A stretch of 64,000 nt of DNA from contig NZ_JAFLRF010000001.1 of the NCBI RefSeq assembly GCF_017315705.1, positions 90,302 to 154,301 of the forward strand. Reading direction: 5' to 3'. Position 1 is the first letter of the stretch; the number at the start of each line of letters is the position of its first letter. This stretch comes from Trinickia mobilis (GTDB taxonomy: Bacteria > Pseudomonadota > Gammaproteobacteria > Burkholderiales > Burkholderiaceae). This document shows, one piece after another, positions 54,767 to 63,490 of this stretch. Under the pieces are notes generated by a model that searched no databases, was not told the DNA's origin, and saw only the letters and a list, made by a program, of their open reading frames with translations. A program made the translations under genes and the position numbers.

Positions 54767-55857
54767 GGCCCGCTCGGCTCCGTGCCGGTCTGCCGCTCCG
54801 TGCCGGTCTGCCGCTCCCGGCCGGACATCGCGCGCATTCCGGGACGCGGCACGCGCGGCAGCAGCGACTTCACCATGCAGCGGATCAAGCCGGCTTTGTG
54901 CGCGTTCGCCACCGCGCGCCAAAAGCGCGCCGGATCGAACTCGGCGAATTGCGCTTCGCGCTCGATGAGCGGCTTGTTGCCGGGAAGGTGGACGAACGTG
55001 CAATGCTTGTACCAGTGCAGATTGCGATGCGTGTTGCCCGGCCAGTGGCGCCCGACCGATTGATACGCGCCGACATCCAGAATCGGCTGCCCCTCGTCCG
55101 CCATCACGTTCAGCGCCGCCGATATGAACGCTTCGTCGCCGAGATGATTCAAGCGCGACATCTCGGCGAGGTAGTGATCGAAGTATTCCTTCCCTAGCGC
55201 AACGAGCCGTTTGAGAAACGCGGGCGTCGCAAGCAGGAATTCGCCCCCGTACCAGCGCGGATTCTGCAGCCTGCGCCCCGCGACGATCTCCAGATCGGCA
55301 ATCACGCGCGAACTGCCGTACGCCGGAAAAACCTGATCGGATATATCGAACGCCCCTGCGCCGAGCGCCGCGCAGCGCTGGATCACGTTGGCGTCGAGCG
55401 AGCGCATCGCCGCCATGTCCGTGTCGAGCAACAGCAGCAGCGCGTCTTCCGGCAGCCGCTCGCTCACCTGGCTCAGCAAATCGAGCTTGAAATGCGCCGC
55501 GTAGAACGGCGTGCTCTTCGGCAGATCGATGCCCGTCGCGCTCAACGCGTGGACTTCAGGGCGCACGTCCGCGGGCACGCCGGCCAAGAGCGCGGCGACG
55601 CGGTCCACGGCGTTCGTGAAGACGTTCAGCCGCGGCATGCCGGCGCGCAGCAGCGACTTGTTCAGGCACAGCGCCTGCCAGACATAGCCGAGCGGATTCT
55701 TGCTGCGGCTGTTGGGGCTCGACGCCCCTGCGGGGTCCAGATAGACGAGCGCACAAGGATAGATCGAGCGCGTCGCCGATGGGGACCGCCTGGCGTGGTC
55801 CGGCGCGCGACGCCGCTTGGCCATGCTCGATACGATGCGACGGAAATCAGCCGACAC
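54733..55857 (-). CDS. glycosyltransferase-like protein
   Basis: The 374-aa protein has a GT-A-like core with LLLLDTDMAAMRSLDANVIQ (a DxD motif at DTD), FPAYGSSRVIADLEIV, RWYGGEFLLATPAFLKRLVA and LNHLGDEAFISAALN. This pattern resembles glycosyltransferase family 8-like or capsule/LPS sugar transferases. No membrane segment. A GTG at 55857 opens the frame; the ATG at 55824 is an equally good start. The last 25 residues come from a short direct repeat (ERQTGT twice) next to the neighbouring gene's end and look like later extension. Confidence 0.6.
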   Translation of the reverse strand: MSADFRRIVSSMAKRRRAPDHARRSPSATRSIYPCALVYLDPAGASSPNSRSKNPLGYVWQALCLNKSLLRAGMPRLNVFTNAVDRVAALLAGVPADVRPEVHALSATGIDLPKSTPFYAAHFKLDLLSQVSERLPEDALLLLLDTDMAAMRSLDANVIQRCAALGAGAFDISDQVFPAYGSSRVIADLEIVAGRRLQNPRWYGGEFLLATPAFLKRLVALGKEYFDHYLAEMSRLNHLGDEAFISAALNVMADEGQPILDVGAYQSVGRHWPGNTHRNLHWYKHCTFVHLPGNKPLIEREAQFAEFDPARFWRAVANAHKAGLIRCMVKSLLPRVPRPGMRAMSGRERQTGTERQTGTEPSGPQEPTGSPKRL

Positions 55858-55864
55858 GATGAAA

Positions 55865-55957
55865 TACCCCCACGCTCACTATTGTTCGCTGTCGACCGGA
55901 GTTGGCGCTTTAGCGCTTATTCCGGTCCCATGCAAAGCTCCCCCGAGGGGGCATCAC
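55865..55957. repeat. long repeat arm, inverted copy of 56855-56946
   Basis: About 90 bp containing CGCTCACTATTGTTCG, GTCGACCGGAGTTGGCGC, TTTAGCGCTTATTCCGG and GCAAAGCTCCCCCGAGGGGG. It recurs in reverse orientation, with few differences, at 56855-56946, so the two arms bracket the Lrp-type gene. The rest of 55858-56195 shows no gene. Confidence 0.8.
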
Positions 55958-56195
55958 CTGCATACGTCGCCCCCCGATCCGACTCGACGGGAGAGTCAAT
56001 GGTATGAGGGACCGCACGCATGCATGCGCCACAATGCTGTTGCCTGAAGCCATCGGCAACTCGCCGGCGCAGGCGAAAAGACAGGGACACATTGCGGCGG
56101 GCCCGTTGCTGCAGGGAGTGCGCAAGCGGCGTTCCCAGCCGCTCGCCGCGCTGTACTTTGGCGGCTCCTGTCCCCCGCACGAGCTCAGCGTTCGC

Positions 56196-56657
56196 TCACA
56201 GCAGCGGCAAGCCGCTATGGCGCTTCACTTCGCGCAGCGACAGCACCGATTCGACCGCCGTCACGCCCGGCAACGCGCGCAGCACGTCGCGCATGAACAC
56301 GCCATAGTCCTCGAGATCTTTCGCGACCACTTGCAACAGATAGTCGGCGCTGCCGGAGATGTTGTGGCACGAGACGATGCGCGGAATCGCCTGGATTTCG
56401 CGCTCGAACTGGTCCGACAGCTTCCTGTCGTGGACGCCGAAGCGCACGAGTGCGAACGCAACGACGCCGATCTGCAACGCCGAACGGGACAGCACGGCTT
56501 GATAGCTTTCGATGTAACCCTCGGACTCGAGCCGCTTCAAACGCCGCGCGCATGGCGTTTCGCTCAGGCCCACGGCATCGGCGAGGCTCGCGTTCGTCGC
56601 CCGGCCGTCGGATTGAATTTTCATCAGGATCGCGCGATCCGTTTTATCGAGCTTCAT
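56196..56657 (-). CDS. Lrp/AsnC-family transcriptional regulator
   Basis: The 153-aa protein has an N-terminal helix-turn-helix (LDKTDRAILMKIQSDGRATN, LADAVGLSETPCARRLKRLE). A C-terminal RAM/AsnC ligand-binding domain has IVSCHNISGSADYLLQVVAK. Length is standard for the family. Lrp-type regulators respond to amino acids and often control an adjacent gene; here neither neighbour is an obvious target. Repeat elements fill its upstream region and surround it, so its promoter may lie within them. Confidence 0.92.
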   Translation of the reverse strand: MKLDKTDRAILMKIQSDGRATNASLADAVGLSETPCARRLKRLESEGYIESYQAVLSRSALQIGVVAFALVRFGVHDRKLSDQFEREIQAIPRIVSCHNISGSADYLLQVVAKDLEDYGVFMRDVLRALPGVTAVESVLSLREVKRHSGLPLL

Positions 56658-56665
56658 GATGCCTC

Positions 56666-56946
56666 GCGCCGGGCCGTCCCAAGCGAGGCATCCGCCCCCT
56701 CGGGGGGCAGCGAACGATAGTGAGCGTGGGGGTGGTCGATTCTCTCGCGCCGGGCCGCCCCAAGCGAGGCATCCGCCCCCTCGGGGGGCAGCGAACGATA
56801 GTGAGCGTGGGGGTGGTCGATTCTCTCGCGCCGGGCCGCCCCAAGCGAGGCATCCGCCCCCTCGGGGGGAGCTTTGCATGGGACCGGAGTAAGCGCTAAA
56901 GCGCCAACTCCGGTCGACAACGAACGATAGTGAGCGTGAGGGTAGT
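56666..56946. repeat. triplicated 81-bp Burkholderiales-type repeat element
   Basis: Units start at GCGCCGGGCC at 56666, 56747 and 56828. The first two are 81 bp, nearly identical, and contain AAGCGAGGCATCCGCCCCCT, CGGGGGGCAGCGAACGATAG and TGAGCGTGGGGGTGGTCGAT. The third diverges after the CCCCTCGGGGGG palindrome and becomes the inverted partner of 55865-55957. The region 56658-57098 otherwise shows no gene. Confidence 0.85.
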
Positions 56947-57098
56947 TCATGAGTCGGTCTCCAAGAACGCGCGGAATCATAGTGTATTCCCCCAATGCAT
57001 CGGTCTCGACGGGCGAAAATAGCGCGGGTCGAGGCTAGCGGTGCGTAAAATGCGTTCAGGAAGATCGGATCGGGCACCGCCCCCCCAAGAAACACATC

Positions 57099-58022
57099 AT
57101 GAATCCTGCTTGCAGACTGCAACCCGGCACACTGTGGCCCGCCATCCAGAAGCAAACGGCGCATGCCCTGAGTTGCGGCGCGCTGCAACCGATCGCGTCC
57201 GACGAACGGACCATCGACGACTCGGGTATCCGCTTCATCGTCCGTCAGGTGTCGAGCCTCATGCGCAAGGAGGCGGCCAAGCCGGCGCCCGATCCGCGCC
57301 TCGCCCCGAGCCCGCCCGCCAATCCGTTCCTGCCGCACGATCCAAACCTCTTCGTCGCCGATGTCTCCGACACGCACATCGCGTTGCTCAACAAGTTCAA
57401 CGTGATCGATCACCATCTGCTGATCGTCACGCGCACGTTCGTCCGTCAGGAAACCCCGCTCGACACCGCGGACTTCGCCGCATGGTTCGCGTGCCTGACT
57501 CAGTTCGACAGCCTGGGCTTCTACAACAGCGCCCTCGAAGCGGGCGCAAGCCAGCCGCACAAGCATCTGCAGATCGTGCCGTTGCCGCTCGGCGCCTCGG
57601 GAGGGCGGCTGCCGGTCGAGCCGCTCCTGGCCGCGGCGCACCTGCGAGGGACGCTCGGCGTCGTGCCGGGCTTGCCGTTCCGTCATGCGTTCGCGACGCT
57701 CGATCCTGCCTTGGGCGCGTCGCCAAAGGCCGCTCGCACGGCTGTCGACAGCTATCGCGCGTTGCTCGACGCCGTTGGATTGGGAACCCCCGACGCGAAC
57801 CTCGAAACGCAACCGCATGCGCCTTACAACTTGCTGATTACGCCAAGCTGGATGCTGCTCGTGCCGAGATCGACGCCGAGCGTCGAGGCCGTCGCGGTGA
57901 ACGCATTGGGATTCGCGGGGTCGCTTTTCGTGCGCGATGCCGCGCAGCGGCAGACCGTCGAGCGCCTCGGTCCGATGAACGTGCTTCGCCGCGCGGCACT
58001 GGCGCCGGACGCCGAACGATGA
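57099..58022 (+). CDS. Ap4A phosphorylase / ATP adenylyltransferase-like protein
   Basis: The 307-aa protein belongs to the HIT-like superfamily. FNVIDHHLLIVTRTFVRQE is the Ap4A-phosphorylase N-terminal motif. GASQPHKHLQIVPLPL holds the catalytic HxHxQ triad (H-K-H-L-Q). A C-terminal part contains APYNLLITPSWMLLVPRS. Such enzymes split diadenosine tetraphosphate using phosphate. The ribosome binding site before 57099 is weak. It stands alone with the same direction as the next gene. Confidence 0.88.
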   Translation: MNPACRLQPGTLWPAIQKQTAHALSCGALQPIASDERTIDDSGIRFIVRQVSSLMRKEAAKPAPDPRLAPSPPANPFLPHDPNLFVADVSDTHIALLNKFNVIDHHLLIVTRTFVRQETPLDTADFAAWFACLTQFDSLGFYNSALEAGASQPHKHLQIVPLPLGASGGRLPVEPLLAAAHLRGTLGVVPGLPFRHAFATLDPALGASPKAARTAVDSYRALLDAVGLGTPDANLETQPHAPYNLLITPSWMLLVPRSTPSVEAVAVNALGFAGSLFVRDAAQRQTVERLGPMNVLRRAALAPDAER

Positions 58023-58092
58023 GGCCGCCTCGCAGCGGCATGGCGAGCCGGCAGAAATCGACACCGCAGACGCCGCAACTCACCGTATCATC

Positions 58093-59715
58093 ATGGCCTT
58101 CGTGCCAACCCCTGCGAGCATCATGCCTTTTGCCGTCCCCGTTCCCTTCCAAACGGACACCGCTTCCTCGTCTTCACACCGCGCCGCCGCACGAGCGGCC
58201 GCATGGCTTCGCCTGCGCATTCCGGCTGCGATCCTCTGCGCGGCGTTGGCCGCGTGCGGCACGACCGCGCCGGTGTCCTCGGGACCTGCGGCCGAGATCG
58301 ACCGCGTCGGCCTGTTCCCGATGGCCGCCTACGATCAGGACGTCGATCACTGGATCCGTCCCGCAAGCCCCGGCTACGACACGCCGTTCCTGAGCGCGAG
58401 CGACCAGCAAGCCCAATTCGAGGCGCTCTACGCGCGCGAGTTCGGCACGGCCGCCGATAGTCCGTCGCCCTGGAACCCTGCGTTTATCGACGGGCGTGCC
58501 TACCGGAACCACGGGAGCGACATCGCCGGCTTGCAGCAGAGCCGCCTCGCGCGTTACGACAACACCGGCAAGAGCGCGCCGCTCATCGGCTACGGCCAGA
58601 ACTTCCGTCCGTACACGAAGGCGTGGATCGACGCCATCGCCCAGAACATGGACGTCGGGCAGTTCGAGCGCAACACCGCCTACAGCGCCTCGCGCCGCGC
58701 GATCGCGACCGGCAATCTGCTCGTGCGCGAGCTGCCGACCCTGGACCCGTTCTTCTACTCGCGCCAGGTTGCGGGCGAAGGCTATCCGTTCGATAACCTG
58801 CAAATCTCCGCGATCCGCCCCGGCACCCCGCTCTACGTGCTCGGGCGCAGCGTCGACGGCGGCTGGGACTACGTGCAGACGCCCGATGTCCAAGGCTGGG
58901 TGCGCAGCGGCAACGTGAGCTTCGCGGACCACACGTTCATCGATGCCTGGCGCCGCAGCGCTCGCCGAGGGCTGGGCGCGGTCATTGCGGCGCAGGCGAG
59001 CGTCACCGACGGCGGCGGCACGTTCCGCTTCGACGCGCCGGCCGGCACGCTGCTGCCGCTCTCGCCGCTGCAGCTCGGCGCAAGACCCAAGATGCGCGTC
59101 GTGCTGGTGCCGGCACGCGACCTCGACGGCCGCGCCGTCATCCAGACCGCGGCACTGAGCGACGCGCAGTTCGTGCCGATGCCGTACGCCGCCACGCCGC
59201 GCCATCTCGCGACGCTCCTCAAAGCCCTGATCGGGCGCCCGTACGGCTGGGGCAACACGGGTTTCTACAACGACTGCTCGTCGGAATTGCAAAGCGTGTT
59301 CGCCGCGTTCGGCGTGTGGCTGCCGCGCCACTCGTCGACGCAAATGAGCGCGGGGACGGAGGTGGATCTGTCGTCGTCGAGCACCGCGGAGCGCCTCGAT
59401 TATCTGGTTCACCACGGGCAACCGATGCGCACGCTGATCTACATCGGCGGCCACGTGATGCTGTACCTCGGCAACACGACCCGCGGCACGCAGACCGTTC
59501 CTGTGGTCTATCAGGACATATGGGGGCTGCGCCCTGCCGACAACAGCCGGCGCGCGGTGATCGGCGGCTCGGTCATCTTCCCGCTGCTCGCAACGATGCC
59601 TGAGGACCCCGCGCTGCAATCGCTCGCCGGCACGCCGATCTTCCAGGTCGGCATTCTCGGCGCGCCTCAGAGCGGCACGCCGCCCGAGCCCGACGAGGAC
59701 AATCCGGCGAGCTGA
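58093..59715 (+). CDS. NlpC/P60-family cell-wall hydrolase lipoprotein with SH3 domains
   Basis: The 540-aa protein has a lipobox AALAAC at about residue 55 after a hydrophobic stretch. An N-terminal helical domain is followed by SH3b-like parts (LYVLGRSVDGGWDYVQTPDV, QGWVRSGNVSFAD). A C-terminal NlpC/P60 domain has the catalytic Cys in GFYNDCSSELQ and His in YIGGHVMLYLGN. This matches NLPC_P60 proteins with stabilising SH3b1 domains that cut peptidoglycan stems. The start is uncertain because no good ribosome binding site is seen; a Met ten codons on (58123) is possible. It runs convergently into motB. Confidence 0.85.
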   Translation: MAFVPTPASIMPFAVPVPFQTDTASSSSHRAAARAAAWLRLRIPAAILCAALAACGTTAPVSSGPAAEIDRVGLFPMAAYDQDVDHWIRPASPGYDTPFLSASDQQAQFEALYAREFGTAADSPSPWNPAFIDGRAYRNHGSDIAGLQQSRLARYDNTGKSAPLIGYGQNFRPYTKAWIDAIAQNMDVGQFERNTAYSASRRAIATGNLLVRELPTLDPFFYSRQVAGEGYPFDNLQISAIRPGTPLYVLGRSVDGGWDYVQTPDVQGWVRSGNVSFADHTFIDAWRRSARRGLGAVIAAQASVTDGGGTFRFDAPAGTLLPLSPLQLGARPKMRVVLVPARDLDGRAVIQTAALSDAQFVPMPYAATPRHLATLLKALIGRPYGWGNTGFYNDCSSELQSVFAAFGVWLPRHSSTQMSAGTEVDLSSSSTAERLDYLVHHGQPMRTLIYIGGHVMLYLGNTTRGTQTVPVVYQDIWGLRPADNSRRAVIGGSVIFPLLATMPEDPALQSLAGTPIFQVGILGAPQSGTPPEPDEDNPAS

Positions 59716-59738
59716 CGAGCGCGCCGCGCGCACCGGGC

Positions 59739-60644
59739 TTAGTTCGACACTGCCGCGCCGCTCGCCAGGCGCACCTCCGGACCGCCGCCGACGGGCGTCG
59801 CTTTCACCCCCTCCATGCGGAAGAAACGCATCCAGTCTTGTTCGGCCTTAGTCGTCAGAAGCATCAGCTCGACCCGGCGATCGCGCGAGCCCGTCGCGTC
59901 GCTCGCGGCAGCCGGCACCTTGTCGGCCAGCGCGACGACCTGGAACACTTGCTGATCGTCAAGGCCGCCTTCTTCCAGTGTCCGGCGCACGCGCAGCGCG
60001 CGGCGGCTCGACAGATTCCAGTTGTTGGTGAAGACGCTCGAATCCGCGTATTGCGCCGAGTCGGTATGCCCCGCGATGACGACCTTGTTCGACACCGCCT
60101 TCAGCACCGGCGCGAGGCGTCGAAACAGCGCGTCGATCTGCGGCTGTAGCCTGTCGCTGCTGCGCACGAACATGCCGCGGTCGGCCGAATCGTGCACGAT
60201 GATGCGCAGGCCGTCCTGCGTCGTCACCGTCTCGATGTTCGCGTCGAGGTCGAGCACCTTGGCTTGCTCCATGATTGCGGCAGCGAGCTTTTCCTGCTGC
60301 CCGATCGAATCGGCCGAAGCCGATTCGCCGTCGCCCATTTCCCCATCGCTGCGCCCCTCGCCCGCATCCGGAACATACGGCCCGATTTGCGGCGTCTTGC
60401 TGTTCTGCTCGAAGATGCCGACGCCCCCGGTCAGAAACGGCCTTCCGCTCACCTGAGCGGCGATCTTCATGCGCTCTTCCCGCGTCGACGCCGTCGTCAC
60501 CCACAGCACCATGAAGAGCGCCATCAACGCCAGCGTAAAGTCCGCAAACGCCACCTTCCACGCGCCGCCGTGACGCTCTTCGTGATGCCTGCCGCGGCGC
60601 TTGATGATCGCGGAACCGTGACCGTGTGCGTCGCCTTTCTTCAT
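59739..60644 (-). CDS. motB: lateral flagellar stator protein MotB (LafU-like)
   Basis: The 301-aa protein has one TM with the proton-channel Asp35 in VAFADFTLALMALFMVLWV. A plug region and an OmpA-like peptidoglycan-binding domain follow (VVIAGHTDSAQYADSSVFTN, NNWNLSSRRALRVRRTL). A conserved Asp rather than a polar residue indicates a proton-driven stator. It follows motA by 16 bp. Confidence 0.95.
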   Translation of the reverse strand: MKKGDAHGHGSAIIKRRGRHHEERHGGAWKVAFADFTLALMALFMVLWVTTASTREERMKIAAQVSGRPFLTGGVGIFEQNSKTPQIGPYVPDAGEGRSDGEMGDGESASADSIGQQEKLAAAIMEQAKVLDLDANIETVTTQDGLRIIVHDSADRGMFVRSSDRLQPQIDALFRRLAPVLKAVSNKVVIAGHTDSAQYADSSVFTNNWNLSSRRALRVRRTLEEGGLDDQQVFQVVALADKVPAAASDATGSRDRRVELMLLTTKAEQDWMRFFRMEGVKATPVGGGPEVRLASGAAVSN

Positions 60645-60660
60645 CTCGCCTCTCCCACGT

Positions 60661-61518
60661 TCATTTTCTGAGTTTCGTGATCCACGACTCGAGCGTCGCG
60701 AAACTCGGCTTCACTTCGATCGGAATCAGCTTGCGGCCTGCATCCACTGCGAGCAGCGTGGGCTTGCCCGCCACTTGCGCGCACAACACGACCTTGATGC
60801 ACTCGAACGACGACGCCTCCGATTTCACCCGCAGCACCATCGCGCCGGCCAGCGGATCGAGAAAGCCGTAGCAAAGGAGAATGCCCAGGAACGTGCCGAC
60901 CATCGCCCCGGCCACTTGCACGCCGATCTCCGCTACCGAGCCGCCGATGTTGCCCATCGTCGTCACGATGCCGAGCACCGCCGCCAGAATCCCGAAGCCG
61001 GGCATCGCCTCGGCGATCTTGCCGAGCGACTTCGACGGCTGCAGCAGTTCGCCTTCGATCGCCTCGATTTCCTGGTCGAGCATGCTCTCCAGCTCATGCG
61101 GGCTGATGCGCCCCATCGCCATCAAACGGAAGTTGTCGACGATGAACGCCGTGAGCTTGCGCTCGGCAAGAATCTTCGGATACTTCTGGAAGACTCCGCT
61201 TTCCTCCGGGTTCTCGACGTGCTGATCGAGCACCTTGAGGCCCCCGTCGCGAACCATTTCGAGCAGTTCGTAGAGCAACAGCAGCAGCTGGCGCTGGAAC
61301 TCGCCGTCGTGCTTGCCGCGCGAGACGACCTTCTTGATTTGCGCCAGCATCTCCATCAGCACGTGCTTCGGGCTGCCCATGACCAGCGCCCCGAGTGCCG
61401 CGCCCACGATAATCAGAATCTCCGTCGGCTGCCAGATCGCATGCAGCGATCCGCCGTGCAGGACAAACCCCCCGAACACACAGACGATGACAAATAGTCC
61501 ACCTAATAAAATCTGCAT
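60661..61518 (-). CDS. motA: lateral flagellar stator protein MotA (LafT-like)
   Basis: The 285-aa protein has four TM helices. It starts ILLGGLFVIVCVFGGFVLHG and contains PTEILIIVGAALGALVMG, a cytoplasmic loop with RDGGLKVLDQHVENPEESGV, and AMPGFGILAAVLGIVTTMG with the channel prolines. Length is standard. A possible sigma-28 -10 element GCCGATAG (61579-61586, minus) lies upstream at the fliL end, but the -35 is poor. Confidence 0.95.
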   Translation of the reverse strand: MQILLGGLFVIVCVFGGFVLHGGSLHAIWQPTEILIIVGAALGALVMGSPKHVLMEMLAQIKKVVSRGKHDGEFQRQLLLLLYELLEMVRDGGLKVLDQHVENPEESGVFQKYPKILAERKLTAFIVDNFRLMAMGRISPHELESMLDQEIEAIEGELLQPSKSLGKIAEAMPGFGILAAVLGIVTTMGNIGGSVAEIGVQVAGAMVGTFLGILLCYGFLDPLAGAMVLRVKSEASSFECIKVVLCAQVAGKPTLLAVDAGRKLIPIEVKPSFATLESWITKLRK

Positions 61519-61588
61519 TTCACACCCTTTTATATGCCCCCGCTTGATGTTGCATCGAAAACCGCACCGCCCGCCGACCTATCGGCCA

Positions 61589-62071
61589 TCACTCGCACAG
61601 CAGTTGAGTGATGACTGCCGCGTTGAACGGACGATCCATGTGACGGCTAGCGGCGATGCTCAAGATGCGCGTGCCGACGTCCTCTTGCAATTGCTCGAGC
61701 GGCACTTTCCTGACTTCGGCGTACGTATGCACGGACAGCGCCTGTACCGCGAAACTGCGCACCAGCGGCATCAAATTGCGAAATTTTTCATGGTCCTTGT
61801 CGCCGATCTCGAACGCCATATCTATCGAGCAGACTCGATAGATCGACGACGCGGAACCATCCGGCCCGGCCGATATCGGCAAAGAGACCATGATCTTGGT
61901 CAGCTCGACGTAGCTGAACGCTTTCGCCTTCTTGACCACCTTCACGGCTTCGCTGCGACCATCTCGAAACCCGTTAATTTTTTGAAACAGCAGTGCCCCG
62001 CTGGCGCCGCCCGCAACCAACAAACACAGGCCGACAGCCGCAATGACCGGCTTGCTCTTGAAGATACTCAT
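61589..62071 (-). CDS. fliL: lateral FliL-like protein (LafF)
   Basis: The 160-aa protein has an N-terminal TM (about residues 8-28; VIAAVGLCLLVAGGASGALL) and a periplasmic FliL domain with AFSYVELTKIMVSLPIS and RDxx-type C-terminus ending in a lone LLCE. The ATG at 62071 follows GAGAAA. It lies between flagellin and motAB, as lafF does near lafTU. A truncated copy without the ATG lies at 63478-63720. Confidence 0.88.
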   Translation of the reverse strand: MSIFKSKPVIAAVGLCLLVAGGASGALLFQKINGFRDGRSEAVKVVKKAKAFSYVELTKIMVSLPISAGPDGSASSIYRVCSIDMAFEIGDKDHEKFRNLMPLVRSFAVQALSVHTYAEVRKVPLEQLQEDVGTRILSIAASRHMDRPFNAAVITQLLCE

Positions 62072-62247
62072 GGTTTTTCTCGTTGATTGATTGCGAGCCG
62101 GCGTGACCCCGCTCACGCCAGCCCGCACTCAACGTCAAATTTGAACCGCCTTGACGGCCCACGTGCGGTCTAGCCTTGCCGATCAGCTGCGCCCTCCGAA
62201 ACACCGGACAGCGCCACTCATCTGCATGACTAAACAGCAAGCTCCGC

Positions 62248-63228
62248 TTATTGCAGCAGCGACAAAACCATTTGGTTGATTTGCGTGCTTTGCTTGAGCA
62301 TCGACGTACCCGCTTGCATCAGGATCTGCTTGGACGACGAGTTCGCGGTTTCGCTTGCGTAGTCGACGTCCATGATCCGGCCGGTGGCGTCGGTCGTGTT
62401 GGTCGACATGTTCGACAGGTTGGCCGCGATGGACGACAGGCGGTTTTGCTGTGCGCCGATGTCTGAAGACAGCGCACCGACCTTGTCGATCGCATCGTTG
62501 AGCTTATCGATCATCTGGTTCGCCGAGCCGTCGTCGGTCAGTTCTGTACCGGGAGCGGCCAGTGCGGCTCGGAAGCTACCACCGCCATTCCCGCCGCCGT
62601 CGCCGCCGTCGCCGCCGTCGCCGTCACCGCCGTCGCTGCCGTCGTCACCGCCAAACGCCGCGCTAGCAGCCCTGAAGGCCACAGCAACAGCCTCAAGCGA
62701 GACCGAGAAATCGACCGTCATCGTTTCGCTCGAGCTTGCACCGACCTGGAACGTCAATGCCTTCGAAAACTTGCCGGCACCGACGATATTGCCCGAGCCG
62801 TCGTCGACGCCCTCGCTGAACAGCTTTTCGCCGCCGTACGCCGTGTTGGACATTACGTTTTTCAGTTGCTCGCCAAGCGCGTCGTATTCCGCCTGCATGG
62901 CCACCTTGTCGGCGGCCGAAGACGAATCGTCGGCCGCTTGCGTTGCCAGATCCTTCATGCGCATCAGGACGTTCTTGATTTCGTCGAACGCGCCGTTGGC
63001 CGTTTGCATCAGCGAAGTCGCATTCTGCGTGTTGCTCGCCGCGACGGCCATGCCGCTCGTTTGCGCGCGCAGGCGGGTTGCGATTTGCAGGCCGGCAGCG
63101 TCATCGGCGGCGGTATTGATCCGATAGCCGGTGCCGAGACGGATCATCGACTTGGTAACGTCGGATTGGGTTCGCGACACGGCGCTCTGAACCATCAGCG
63201 AAGCCATGTTGGTGTGAAGACTAAGCAC
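62248..63228 (-). CDS. lafA: lateral flagellin LafA
   Basis: The 326-aa flagellin has conserved ends. N: MLSLHTNMASLMVQSAVSRT, GTGYRINTAADDAAGLQIAT. C: RLSSIAANLSNMSTNTTDAT and SKQILMQAGTSMLKQSTQIN with a terminal LSLLQ. The central domain is very short and contains a Gly/Asp run (about residues 193-215) encoded by repeated CCGCCGTCG units at 62590-62650. It lacks the long variable D2/D3 of polar flagellins. A sigma-28-like promoter lies upstream at 63287-63313. Confidence 0.96.
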   Translation of the reverse strand: MLSLHTNMASLMVQSAVSRTQSDVTKSMIRLGTGYRINTAADDAAGLQIATRLRAQTSGMAVAASNTQNATSLMQTANGAFDEIKNVLMRMKDLATQAADDSSSAADKVAMQAEYDALGEQLKNVMSNTAYGGEKLFSEGVDDGSGNIVGAGKFSKALTFQVGASSSETMTVDFSVSLEAVAVAFRAASAAFGGDDGSDGGDGDGGDGGDGGGNGGGSFRAALAAPGTELTDDGSANQMIDKLNDAIDKVGALSSDIGAQQNRLSSIAANLSNMSTNTTDATGRIMDVDYASETANSSSKQILMQAGTSMLKQSTQINQMVLSLLQ

Positions 63229-63286
63229 GATTTTTTCTCCAGGAATTAAGACTCAAGAAACGTCACATGACGTCCTCACCCACCCA

Positions 63287-63313
63287 AAGGCGGCGCCTGG
63301 TTTCGAAACCTTA
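63287..63313 (-). promoter_or_regulatory. sigma-28-type promoter of lafA
   Basis: On the minus strand TAAGGTTT (63306-63313) is followed after 11 bp by GCCGCCTT (63287-63294). Consensus is TAAAGTTT-N11-GCCGATAA; the -35 matches 7 of 8 and the -10 keeps GCCG. It would start transcription about 50 bp before the lafA ATG. Confidence 0.6.
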
Positions 63314-63343
63314 AGGCCTTTTCGACAAACTTTCGGCTCTATA

Positions 63344-63490
63344 ATGCGGGCCGTTCTCACTCGCACCGTCGGCACGATGCCCATCAGATCCGTCACATTC
63401 CGGTTTAAGTTTTTACCGCTGATCTTCATCGCAGGCATGGCATCCGCCCGGGCGGATGCGCCGGTCGTTACACAAGTTCAACATCGATAG
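63344..63490 (+). pseudogene. truncated secreted-protein gene at a duplication junction
   Basis: A 48-codon frame on the + strand has a clear signal peptide: FRFKFLPLIFIAGMASARAD preceded by basic residues, with Met at 63344 or 63377. After about ten mature residues it runs into the copy of fliL (from about 63484) and stops at 63488-63490. It looks like the first part of an exported protein cut off by the tandem duplication. It is divergent from lafA. Confidence 0.6.

Noticed and set aside
55910..56180. Short frames in the region between the glycosyltransferase-like and Lrp genes
   Set aside because: They lie in repeat sequence, lack ribosome binding sites and have no protein-like pattern.
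61579..61605. Sigma-28 promoter for motA
   Set aside because: The -10 (GCCGATAG) is good but no acceptable -35 lies 11 bp upstream; noted in the motA entry only.
62090..62130. Hairpin between lafA and fliL as a terminator
   Set aside because: Good stem but no T-run, and fliL-motA follow in the same direction; more likely a processing or attenuation structure.
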